Positions 1 through 6,633 of a stretch of DNA of 11,397 bases are shown piece by piece. Numbering within the stretch: the stretch's first letter is position 1; each line of letters starts with the position of its first letter. Under the pieces are notes generated by a model, which saw only the letters and a program-made list of their open reading frames with translations, had not been told where the DNA came from and did no database searches. Source of the DNA: an uncultured Cryptobacterium sp. (GTDB lineage Bacteria; Actinomycetota; Coriobacteriia; Coriobacteriales; Eggerthellaceae). A program made the position numbers and the translations under genes. Where the stretch lies: contig USIG01000049.1 of NCBI GenBank assembly GCA_900554685.1, positions 1-11,397 on the forward strand, in the 5' to 3' direction.

Positions 1-836
1 AAGCCATCGTAGTGGCTGGCAACCATGCCTAGGTGCTCGTCACGCACCCACTGTTCGAAAGCCAGCACGTAGCGAGCCATTTCGCGGATGCTTTCTTCTT
101 CGTAGTCACCCTTGATCTCAAAGGTGTCGTGAATGTCAGCGATCTTTGCAGCGATGGCCTCTTCGTCATTCACATCGTCGGCGATAGCCCACATGCGCTC
201 CCAGTCAAACTGCTTGGTATAGAGGCCCATGCGGTTGTAGAGGTTGGTCTCGTCAATGTAGAGGTCCATCATGCCGGGATATGGCCTGCCAATCTGAGCG
301 ATGTTGGTATCGCGGAAGCGGCGGCACACCTGTGCGGCCAAGCACCAATCCTCGATTTGGGCAGCGGCCTCAGGGTCGCCACCTTCAACAACACCCGTGA
401 TTACAGCATGGCGCTTGCCGGCGCGGTTGAGGTCGGCAATCATTTCGCCCACGGCTCCGCCTGCGTATCCTGTGCCTAGCCATTCGGCAGTGCCCGCTGT
501 GTCAAAGTCAAGGCAGCGCAGCTTCTGCAAGTTCACTACCACGACTGGCACGTCCAAATCGCGTACGGCGGGTAGCATGTTGTAGCTGGTGCAGTAGGTG
601 AGTAGCTGCAAGATGACCAGGTCTACATCTGCTGCGCGGAAAGCATCGCCTGCAGCCTGTGCCTGTTCTTTTGTGGTGACCAAGCCGCCATCGATAAGCT
701 CGACGGTGTCAGGAAGCGTCTTCTTAAATGCGGCATACTGCTCTTCAAATTCGGGTACAAGCTCCGGGAACTGAGGCAAGTACGCCTGCAGCGCGATGGA
801 GAACACGCCGACTTTCGCTTTCGTTTCTACTAGCAT
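1..836 (-). CDS. Sugar isomerase of the L-arabinose/L-fucose isomerase superfamily, partial (C-terminus beyond the window)
   Basis: The first 278 residues are visible and the frame is open to the left edge. The start is ATG at 834-836 with a strong AGGAGG (843-848) six bases upstream. The N-terminal half looks like the AraA/FucI-type fold: an opening beta-strand (KVGVFSIALQAYLPQFPEL), the segment LVILQLLTYCTSYNMLPAVRD near residues 73-92 where AraA has its substrate-site stretch, and IGRPYPGMMDLYIDE near 182-196, typical of the superfamily. Members interconvert aldoses and ketoses using a divalent metal, usually Mn. It is the last visible gene of the pyk-rhaB operon, 84 bases after rhaB, so it probably feeds the kinase with L-rhamnulose or a related ketose; that substrate is inferred from context. 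It is not recognisably the classical RhaA. The gene favours C-ending codons more than pyk or rhaB, which hints at high expression. The metal-binding residues lie outside the window. Confidence 0.75.
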   Translation of the reverse strand, partial: MLVETKAKVGVFSIALQAYLPQFPELVPEFEEQYAAFKKTLPDTVELIDGGLVTTKEQAQAAGDAFRAADVDLVILQLLTYCTSYNMLPAVRDLDVPVVVVNLQKLRCLDFDTAGTAEWLGTGYAGGAVGEMIADLNRAGKRHAVITGVVEGGDPEAAAQIEDWCLAAQVCRRFRDTNIAQIGRPYPGMMDLYIDETNLYNRMGLYTKQFDWERMWAIADDVNDEEAIAAKIADIHDTFEIKGDYEEESIREMARYVLAFEQWVRDEHLGMVASHYDG

Positions 837-842
837 AGGCAA

Positions 843-848
843 CCTCCT
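843..848 (-). promoter_or_regulatory. Shine-Dalgarno site of the isomerase gene
   Basis: AGGAGG on the minus strand, six bases before the ATG at 834-836, fixes the start of the partial isomerase gene. The 84-base gap back to rhaB shows no hairpin with a U-run and no clear promoter, so read-through from rhaB is expected. Confidence 0.8.
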
Positions 849-920
849 GTTGTCTGTTTACCTGCGGTATGTCTATCTGTTGCACATACGGCTGCTGCCA
901 CATGTGTCTGCTCTACTGTC

Positions 921-2432
921 TTACTCAAAACGTGCTACATCGAATGATGTCGCAATTGCATCGCGCACGCTTTGTAAATTGGGGAATACGCCATCCTTAA
1001 TCATTTGGACAGCAAGGTTGCCTAAGCTGGTGCCTTCAATCGGTCCGGCAAATACAGGAATGCCGCATGCCTGAGTGGTCAATTGGTTGAGGTAAGCATC
1101 CTGGCATCCGCCTCCTACGATATTGATAGAGGTGTAGGTGCGGCCGGTAAGAGATGCCATTTCAGCAATTGATTCGGCATAGCACTCAGAAAGGCTTACG
1201 TATACGCAGCGCATCAGTTCGCCTACCGTGGTAGGCACTTCCTGGCCCGTTTCAAAACAAGCAAGACGAATTTCGTCAATCATCGAATCGGGTGCAAGGA
1301 AGCGATCATCGTTAACGTTGACGTGTGCTTCAAAGTAGTCTGCCGCTTTGGCTTCTTCAATCAAATCACCAAAGCCCATTTCGTGATCTGATCCCATAAA
1401 AGCAGGCAGTTCGGCTTCAATGGCGGCATGCTCGTCTAGCTGAGCAGCGCTTTCTTCTTTGCCTGATACATAAGAAACACCATTAAGTTCACGGCGAATA
1501 GACTGGATCATCCAAAGTCCCATGATGTTTTTCAAAAATCGGAAGCGTAAATCATAGCCGCCTTCGTTGGTAAAGTTTTGGAAACGGGATGCGTCAGAGG
1601 TAATGGGACCTTCATTTTCGACTCCCAATAAGCTCCAGGTGCCCGACGAAAGAAATACCGCATCATCGTCTCGTGCAGGAACTGCCAAATAGGCGCTGCC
1701 GGTATCATGTGTGGCCGGGGCAATAATATGGGGAGCATAGCCAAGAGTTTGCTCAATGGCGGGCAAAACAGGGCCCAAATCGGTACCGGGCATTACCACC
1801 TTGCAAAACATATCGGAAGGTATGCCGAATGCATCCAAAATCACCTGATCCCATTGCTGGGTTCGTGCGTTAAGAAGACAGGTGGTAGTAGCGTTGGTGT
1901 ATTCGTTGACCTTGGTTCCGGTAAGAAGGAAGGCAAGGTAGTCGGGAATCATCAAGAAGCTTTTTGCCTGCGCAAGCTGTTCAGGGTGTTCGCGCTTTAA
2001 GGCAAGAAGCTGATAGATCGTGTTGAAGGGTTGTCGCTGAATTCCAGTACGGCGATAGACGGCATCGGGTGCCATGATACGATCCGCCACAGAATACATG
2101 CCATTTGTGCGTTCGTCTCGGTATGCGACGGCTTCTCCGATCAGGTGGTCGTTTTCGTCTAGCAAAACAAAGTCAACGCCCCAGGTATCGATGCCGATAG
2201 TCTTTGGGGTGAAGCCTGCCTCCTTGCATTTGGCAAGGCCGGCAACGGTTTCGCGGAACAACATATCAATGTCCCAACAGTCGTGGCCATTGATGCGCTT
2301 TTGGATGTTGTCGAAACGATGAATTTCGGTCAGCTCTATCTGTCCTTCATTCACGGTGCCGATTACAACGCGTCCTGAAGAGGCACCAATATCAACGGCG
2401 GCATAACAATTCGAAGGCATTGATGAGGCCAT
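921..2432 (-). CDS. rhaB: Rhamnulokinase (FGGY-family carbohydrate kinase)
   Basis: This 503-residue FGGY kinase closely resembles RhaB, which phosphorylates L-rhamnulose to L-rhamnulose 1-phosphate with ATP in the cytoplasm. Recognisable blocks are AAVDIGASSGRVVIG (residues 11-25, N-terminal phosphate-binding strand), GIDTWGVDFVLLD (80-92), AYRDERTNGM (103-112), PFNTIYQL (135-142), EYTNATTT (177-184), and THDTGSA (241-247), where D243 matches the catalytic aspartate. C-terminal blocks are SSGTWSLLG (262-270), VNDDRFLAP (373-381) and IVGGGCQDAYLNQL (438-451). Compared with E. coli RhaB as I recall it, there is an insertion of about 35 residues near 315-370, a region that varies in this family. 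The ATG at 2430-2432 directly follows the TAA of pyk, and its ribosome site GAAGGAGG (2440-2447) lies inside the end of pyk, so translation is probably coupled. The gene ends with TAA. Confidence 0.93.
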   Translation of the reverse strand: MASSMPSNCYAAVDIGASSGRVVIGTVNEGQIELTEIHRFDNIQKRINGHDCWDIDMLFRETVAGLAKCKEAGFTPKTIGIDTWGVDFVLLDENDHLIGEAVAYRDERTNGMYSVADRIMAPDAVYRRTGIQRQPFNTIYQLLALKREHPEQLAQAKSFLMIPDYLAFLLTGTKVNEYTNATTTCLLNARTQQWDQVILDAFGIPSDMFCKVVMPGTDLGPVLPAIEQTLGYAPHIIAPATHDTGSAYLAVPARDDDAVFLSSGTWSLLGVENEGPITSDASRFQNFTNEGGYDLRFRFLKNIMGLWMIQSIRRELNGVSYVSGKEESAAQLDEHAAIEAELPAFMGSDHEMGFGDLIEEAKAADYFEAHVNVNDDRFLAPDSMIDEIRLACFETGQEVPTTVGELMRCVYVSLSECYAESIAEMASLTGRTYTSINIVGGGCQDAYLNQLTTQACGIPVFAGPIEGTSLGNLAVQMIKDGVFPNLQSVRDAIATSFDVARFE

Positions 2433-3914
2433 TTAATTGCCTCCTTCCTCGATGCCAATTTGGACAATTTGCATCACATTAGTTGGGCGGGGGGAAGGAA
2501 GCGAAGGATCCACCCCAGCATCATCAGTGTTAGGGGAGGTTGTTCTATCGCCCAGAGTAAATACTGCTACATCTCCTTTATGAACATAGCCTTTTTCACT
2601 TACCACTGAACGGGCCTGTTCAAGAATAAAGGAGGCATCGCCAACAACCTTGCCAAGAAGAGGTGTGACGCCCCACGCAAGTTGTAAAGAGCGGCGATTT
2701 TCTTCGGTAGGCGTTACGGCATAAATAGGTGCCTTCGGCCGGTAATTCGAGATGAGTCGTGCCGTACGTCCGGTCATAGTAGGCGTCACAATACATGATG
2801 CGCCCACATGTTCGGCGGCAGTAACTGCGGCAAGGCCAACAACTGCCGAAATACCATTGGGTTCGGCGGCGCGGTTAGGAATAGAACCTTGTTTGTAGAT
2901 ATGAGGCTCAGTTGCTTCGGCGATCTGTGCCATGGTTTGAACGGCAGGCACCGGATACATGCCAATAGCGGTTTCTCCCGAAAGAGTAAGCGCATCGGTG
3001 CCGTCATAGATTGCATTTGCAATGTCAGCTACTTCTGCGCGGGTAGGACGAGGATTGTGAATCATCGAATCAAGCATTTGTGTCGCAGTAATAACAGGGC
3101 GATATGCACGATTGCATGCTTTGATGATGGTCTTTTGCAGAAGAGGAACCTGATTGGAGGGAACCTCAACGCCCAGATCGCCTCGCGCTACCATGACCGC
3201 ATCAGAAGCGGAAATAATTTCGTCAATATGTTCTACCGCGCGAGCATTTTCAATTTTTGCTACTACGCGGATAGAACCTCCGCCATGGGAAGTAAGAAAT
3301 GATCGGATAGCGCGTACATCATCAGCGCATCCTACAAAAGAAGCTGCAACGAAGTCTACCTTCTGTTCAATGGCAAACAAAAGATCGGCCTCGTCTTGTT
3401 CGGTCATAACAGGCAGAGGAACATCGGTTCCGGGGAGATTGAGCTGCTTGCATTCTCCCAGCATGCCTGAATTTTGAACGGTACATTGAATTTCGGTGCC
3501 GTCTACGCGATCTACCGCAAGTTCGATAAGGCCATCGTCCACTAAGATGATGGTGCCTGGCTCAACGTAGTTATAAAGACCAGGGAATGATTGATGAATG
3601 CGGCGGGAAGTTCCGAGGATATCTTCTTCGGTAAGAAAGATATTATCTCCTGCGCGGAGTAATACTGGTTTGCCGCCTTCCAGCTTGCCTGTACGAATGC
3701 TGGGGCCCTTGGTATCAAGCATTAAAGCGCAGGGAGAATCAAGTTCGCGACGAACTTTTTTGAGCCTGTCCATGCGCGCCTTGTGTTCGGCATGTGAGCC
3801 GTGAGAGAAATTGCATCGCGCTACATCCATTCCGGCTTGGAGCAGATTTTTAAGCGCCGATTCCGAGTCCACTGCTGGACCCAGCGTGCAAATAATTTTT
3901 GTTCGTTTTGCCAT
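2433..3914 (-). CDS. pyk: Pyruvate kinase
   Basis: Pyruvate kinase transfers phosphate from phosphoenolpyruvate to ADP, giving pyruvate and ATP. The 493-residue protein has the full set of signatures: KIICTLGPA (6-14), VARCNFSHG (31-39) with the substrate-site Arg33 and Asn35, LDTKGPSIRTG (66-76), VVAKIEN (217-223) with catalytic Lys220, MVARGDLGVE (241-250) with metal-ligand Asp246, and ITATQMLDSM (275-284) with Thr277. The B domain lies near 75-170 and the C-terminal allosteric domain from about 345. Ser72 stands where rabbit enzyme Glu117 (K+-dependent) or a Lys (K+-independent) is usual. The TLSGETA segment has Thr in place of the usual Met. The ATG at 3912-3914 has only a weak, distant AAAGG (12 bases away). 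The gene leads the operon with rhaB and the isomerase and is preceded by a structured leader. It is slightly longer than the usual 470-480 residues because of a Pro/Asp-rich stretch near 458-476. Confidence 0.96.
   Translation of the reverse strand: MAKRTKIICTLGPAVDSESALKNLLQAGMDVARCNFSHGSHAEHKARMDRLKKVRRELDSPCALMLDTKGPSIRTGKLEGGKPVLLRAGDNIFLTEEDILGTSRRIHQSFPGLYNYVEPGTIILVDDGLIELAVDRVDGTEIQCTVQNSGMLGECKQLNLPGTDVPLPVMTEQDEADLLFAIEQKVDFVAASFVGCADDVRAIRSFLTSHGGGSIRVVAKIENARAVEHIDEIISASDAVMVARGDLGVEVPSNQVPLLQKTIIKACNRAYRPVITATQMLDSMIHNPRPTRAEVADIANAIYDGTDALTLSGETAIGMYPVPAVQTMAQIAEATEPHIYKQGSIPNRAAEPNGISAVVGLAAVTAAEHVGASCIVTPTMTGRTARLISNYRPKAPIYAVTPTEENRRSLQLAWGVTPLLGKVVGDASFILEQARSVVSEKGYVHKGDVAVFTLGDRTTSPNTDDAGVDPSLPSPRPTNVMQIVQIGIEEGGN
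2440..2447 (-). promoter_or_regulatory. Ribosome binding site of rhaB inside the pyk 3' end
   Basis: GAAGGAGG on the minus strand codes for part of the pyk C-terminal EEGGN and sits seven bases before the rhaB ATG. The pyk TAA (2433-2435) is immediately followed by that ATG, so a ribosome ending pyk is placed exactly on the rhaB start. Confidence 0.8.
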
Positions 3915-3960
3915 AAATTCTGTTCGCCTTTCGGTAGGAGTGAATTTCGGCCATTGGCGG

Positions 3961-4018
3961 AAAAAGAATCGTTACGTGAAAGACGAGTTTCGATTCTTTC
4001 CACTAGCAGGTCGAAACT
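3961..4018 (-). promoter_or_regulatory. pyk leader with two mutually exclusive hairpins (possible attenuator)
   Basis: Read along the minus-strand transcript, the first arm AGTTTCGA (4018-4011) can pair with TCGAAACT (3993-3986). The overlapping segment AAAGAATCG (3999-3991) can instead pair with CGATTCTTT (3971-3963), which ends in a run of five T. Both stems need the bases around 3991-3993, so only one can form. This is the layout of an antiterminator/terminator pair. The second stem is A/U-rich with only three G-C pairs, so as a terminator it would be weak. I recognise no known riboswitch class. Confidence 0.35.
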
Positions 4019-4041
4019 AACCACTCAAGGGCAACATTACT

Positions 4042-4070
4042 ATTGTAGGGCAAATTTGTATATATGCAGA
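4042..4070 (-). promoter_or_regulatory. Candidate promoter of the pyk-rhaB-isomerase operon
   Basis: On the minus strand, TCTGCA (4070-4065) and TACAAT (4047-4042) are separated by 17 bases. The -10 matches the sigma-70 consensus at five of six positions, but the -35 matches at only three. It would give a leader of about 120 bases that includes the paired hairpins. Confidence 0.4.
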
Positions 4071-4080
4071 TTATTTAGTG

Positions 4081-4127
4081 CCATAAAACAAAGAAGATGG
4101 TGCAAAACAATGAGTTTTGCGCCATCT
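4081..4127 (-). terminator. Terminator of the deacetylase gene
   Basis: The arms 4095-4108 and 4114-4127 form a 14-base stem around a five-base loop. On the minus strand one A/C mismatch interrupts it and the stem is followed by TCTTTGTTTT, a good U-rich tail. It lies 65 bases past the deacetylase stop and just upstream of the pyk promoter, so it separates the two units. In the plus direction the mismatch becomes a G-U pair but the tail is poorer. Confidence 0.8.
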
Positions 4128-4191
4128 GTTCTTCCTTGAGGTTTCCTGCGGGTTCTTATGCCGGTCAAAGACGTTGAGTCGCGGGATGTTT

Positions 4192-6189
4192 TTAGGCTTG
4201 GTAGGGATAGCTATTAATAAGATCGCTTACCGTTACGAAGCGATATCCTTCCTCCTTAAGCTTTGGCAGTGCTTGCTTAAGGGCAGCAACGGTTTCTGAG
4301 CGATCGCCACCACCATCGTGCATAAGAATGATTTCGCCGGGACCAGCGCTTTCGATGCGCTGTGCGATAACATCCGTTCCTGGTTTTTGCCAGTCTCCCG
4401 TATCAATATTCCAGCCAATTTCTGCGTTAATTTGGCTGCTCAAATCACTTGCGACTGAAGCGTCGAAGTTTCCACCAGGAGATCTAAACATTAAACTTGC
4501 GTCTTTTCCGGTAGCATCCTTGATGGCTTGCATGCCCTTTTCGACTTCTTGCTTACGCTCGTCGGTTGACATCAAAATCAGGCTTACACCCTTGCCGCTG
4601 CCTTCTGCATGATCCCAGGTATGAGTGCCGATTTCATGTCCTTCGTCTGCGGCGCGCTTAACCAAATCTTCGTGACCGGAGATCTTCTGTCCAACAGTAA
4701 AGAACGTTGCTTTGGCATCGTTTTCTTTGAGGATGTCAAGAATGGCAGAAGTTGAAGAATCCCACGGACCATCGTCGAAGGTCAGTGCGATTACTTTGTC
4801 GCCATTCGAATTTACGTTGTAGTACTGCAAAACGCCATTGACTGGATCTTTGGTAGTCACTTCAGCGGTTTTGCCAGATTCTTTACCAGTACGAACTACC
4901 TTTTCTCCTGCTTCACCTTTCTGGGTGTACAGATGTACTGCGCCGGTGCCCTGAACTTCGAGGGTGGGCTGAATAGCTTGAGGATCCCCCTCGGTGTAGT
5001 CTTCGGTGATATCAGCGCCGTTGGTAAGGGAAATATCATCTCCCTCGTTTAGATGGGTAGAAAGGTCATCCTTGGCTTCGCCGTTAATGGTTGCCGTAGC
5101 GCGGGTGCCTTCTCCTTCACGCATGACTGATCCATCGACGGCAACATAATTACCTGGAGTTACCGAAACGGTATTAGTATCGAGCAGCCCTTCGAGGGAA
5201 CGCTGCTGTCCTTCGATGGTTTGCTGTTGCCCGTTGATGGTTACGTTTACGGGCTTATTGGTATTCCATGTGGTAAAGGCAAAAACGCCGATAGCAACCA
5301 GCGCTACAGCACTTGCACCTGCAATGAGCTTGGTACGCAAAGAGCCCGACATTTTAGGACGAGGGCGATTAGCGCTGAGGTAACGCTCGGCGCTAAAGTC
5401 AGAAGATTCGGGCACTCTGCTTGCAGAATTGACAGATCGTTTGGTGGCACTTTGTCGTGCGCTTGGCCTTGAGGAACTAGTGCGGCGTCTTGGGGAAGCA
5501 GTTTGATAGTTGGTTTCTGATTCTGTCTGACGTGGCATGGTTCCGCTTGCAGAGGGTGCTGCTTGTTGTGGACCGCTTTGTGCCGAAGAGTACTGACGTG
5601 GCATGGTGCCGCTTGCAGAAGGTGCTGCTTGTTGCGGCATTCTTCCGCTTGCAGAGGGCGCACTCTGGCGTGGCATAGTGCCGCTTGCACCTGAGGCAAG
5701 AGCACCGCTTACGGAAGGAGAGCCTTGATAAAAGGGAGCCTGCCCTGTTGTTTGCGGGTTTTGGCGCGGAATTCTTCCGCTCAAAGTTGCTTCTCCTACA
5801 TGGGGTGTTCTGCTGGTACGCGAAGAATGAGCGTTGGGAACACCCGCCGAAGCGCGATATGATGCGTGATCAGAATAGGCCGAATGAACAGAAGCATTGG
5901 AATAGCGGCTGCGACCAGTGTGTTCAAAAGACTGATTGTGCCAGGAATCGTGTGCTTCAGTTCTGCTTTTTTGAGCCTGCGCGTATCGTTGTGCAGGCGA
6001 GGGCGCATTCTGATTAGGATCATGCGCACTATACATTTGGCGTTCGCGTTCTAGTTCGTCTCGGGCATTAGGAACGTTCATGCGTTGTGCAGCAGGCACA
6101 CGTGAAGAATAAGCACGAGCTGAAGAATAGGGCGTGTGCGAAGAGGGTCTATGAGAAGAGTGGTTATGTGGTTCGTTTCTCTGCGGCAT
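4192..6189 (-). CDS. Membrane-anchored polysaccharide (peptidoglycan) deacetylase, NodB family, with long disordered N-terminus
   Basis: The C-terminal half (about 462-660 of 665 residues) is a NodB-type deacetylase that removes acetyl groups from N-acetylated sugars, most likely wall peptidoglycan as PgdA does. The motifs look catalytically complete: TFDDGP (470-475; base and metal Asp 472/473), HTWDH (523-527, metal histidines), RSPGG (569-573), DTGDW (596-600) and LMHD (622-625). One membrane segment lies near 287-306. The outer segment at about 313-395 (VTINGQQQTIEG and onward) resembles the small DUF348-like domains of wall proteins such as YabE; that is a low-certainty match. About 285 cytoplasmic residues come before the membrane, rich in Ser, Arg, Gln, Pro and His, with repeated APSASGTMPRQ units, and are probably disordered. 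I chose the ATG at 6187-6189 because GAGGA (6194-6198) precedes it; an in-frame TTG five codons upstream has no ribosome site. It stands alone between a terminator and the divergent csoR. Confidence 0.88.
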   Translation of the reverse strand: MPQRNEPHNHSSHRPSSHTPYSSARAYSSRVPAAQRMNVPNARDELERERQMYSAHDPNQNAPSPAQRYAQAQKSRTEAHDSWHNQSFEHTGRSRYSNASVHSAYSDHASYRASAGVPNAHSSRTSRTPHVGEATLSGRIPRQNPQTTGQAPFYQGSPSVSGALASGASGTMPRQSAPSASGRMPQQAAPSASGTMPRQYSSAQSGPQQAAPSASGTMPRQTESETNYQTASPRRRTSSSRPSARQSATKRSVNSASRVPESSDFSAERYLSANRPRPKMSGSLRTKLIAGASAVALVAIGVFAFTTWNTNKPVNVTINGQQQTIEGQQRSLEGLLDTNTVSVTPGNYVAVDGSVMREGEGTRATATINGEAKDDLSTHLNEGDDISLTNGADITEDYTEGDPQAIQPTLEVQGTGAVHLYTQKGEAGEKVVRTGKESGKTAEVTTKDPVNGVLQYYNVNSNGDKVIALTFDDGPWDSSTSAILDILKENDAKATFFTVGQKISGHEDLVKRAADEGHEIGTHTWDHAEGSGKGVSLILMSTDERKQEVEKGMQAIKDATGKDASLMFRSPGGNFDASVASDLSSQINAEIGWNIDTGDWQKPGTDVIAQRIESAGPGEIILMHDGGGDRSETVAALKQALPKLKEEGYRFVTVSDLINSYPYQA
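5528..5690 (-). repeat. Short tandem-like repeats coding for APSASG-(T/R)MP-(R/Q)Q units
   Basis: A 41-base unit at 5528-5568 recurs at 5594-5634 with very few differences, 66 bases apart. Two shorter, more diverged copies follow up to about 5690. They encode the repeated Ala/Ser/Pro/Met/Gln segments in the cytoplasmic part of the deacetylase. Near identity at DNA level suggests recent duplication and possible length variation by slippage or recombination. Confidence 0.75.
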
Positions 6190-6483
6190 TTTATCCTCAA
6201 CCAATTACTTTTAAGTGAAGCTATAAAACAATCGAAGTTATACAACGATTAAAACAAGTAACTTTAGCGAATCGCGCCTCATTTTCTGTATAAAACAGTC
6301 CAAATTAAGCGCCCTTCGCGTTGCCCCATTGTACTCGGAGCGTTCCATAAATAAAGGGGTTATTCAAAAACGTTACCAAAATGGTGTCGGTTTCAACTAT
6401 GGGGCAAATGGGAAGGGTAGCAAAAAGACTCAAAAAGCTTTTGGATAAGCATCTTGCCGTCAGAGAATTTTACCGAAAAACCC
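6190..6483. other. Divergent intergenic region between the deacetylase gene and the copper operon
   Basis: This A+T-rich stretch of about 290 bases holds no gene I can support. The promoter of the deacetylase must lie here on the minus strand, but I find no convincing -35/-10 pair. Visible structures are a separated inverted repeat TTGCCCCAT (6321-6329) / ATGGGGCAA (6399-6407), AAGTTA (6235-6240) / TAACTT (6259-6264), and a palindromic AAAAGCTTTT in the 6430s. Confidence 0.5.
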
Positions 6484-6512
6484 TTGCACAATATACCCCA
6501 TGGGGGTATATA
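6484..6512 (+). promoter_or_regulatory. Promoter of the csoR-copA operon
   Basis: TTGCAC (6484-6489) and TATATA (6507-6512) are 17 bases apart. Neither box is perfect (three and four of six consensus positions). The CsoR operator fills the spacer and overlaps the -10, so bound repressor would block RNA polymerase. The predicted leader is about 115 bases and contains repeated GAGCTT segments (6530-6535, 6567-6572) that could pair with AAGCTC (6591-6596). Confidence 0.6.
6491..6511 (+). promoter_or_regulatory. CsoR operator
   Basis: A perfect nine-base inverted repeat, ATATACCCC (6491-6499) and GGGGTATAT (6503-6511), is separated by ATG. This fits the known CsoR operator pattern of an A/T-rich TATACCCC arm facing GGGGTATA. 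It lies directly upstream of csoR, so the operon is very probably autoregulated and derepressed by Cu(I). Confidence 0.88.
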
Positions 6513-6633
6513 GAGTAGTGGAAACAAAAGAGCTTGCCAAAAATAAACCTTGTCTCAGCTTGTGATGAGCTTTACTAAGGGGCCTCGCTTAAGCTCGCAA
6601 CGGATTTTGTCTAAGTTTGCAAAGGAGTTTTTG

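Noticed and set aside
2808..3477. Plus-strand open frames opposite pyk
   Set aside because: They are antisense to a clearly coding gene, overlap each other in different frames and show no domain signature or ribosome site.
6239..6352. Minus-strand 36-codon reading frame (MERSEYNGATRR...) upstream of the deacetylase gene
   Set aside because: It has no ribosome site and no recognisable features, and it lies in what should be promoter and leader sequence.
6381..6518. 45-codon plus-strand reading frame (MVSVSTMGQMGRV...) ending in the csoR promoter
   Set aside because: It has no ribosome site, and its 3' end is made of the CsoR operator and -10 sequence, so the open frame is best explained by chance.
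6550..6633. Upstream TTG start that would lengthen CsoR by 28 residues
   Set aside because: There is no ribosome site before the TTG, while AAAGGAG stands six bases before the ATG at 6634, and the shorter form already exceeds the typical CsoR N-terminus.
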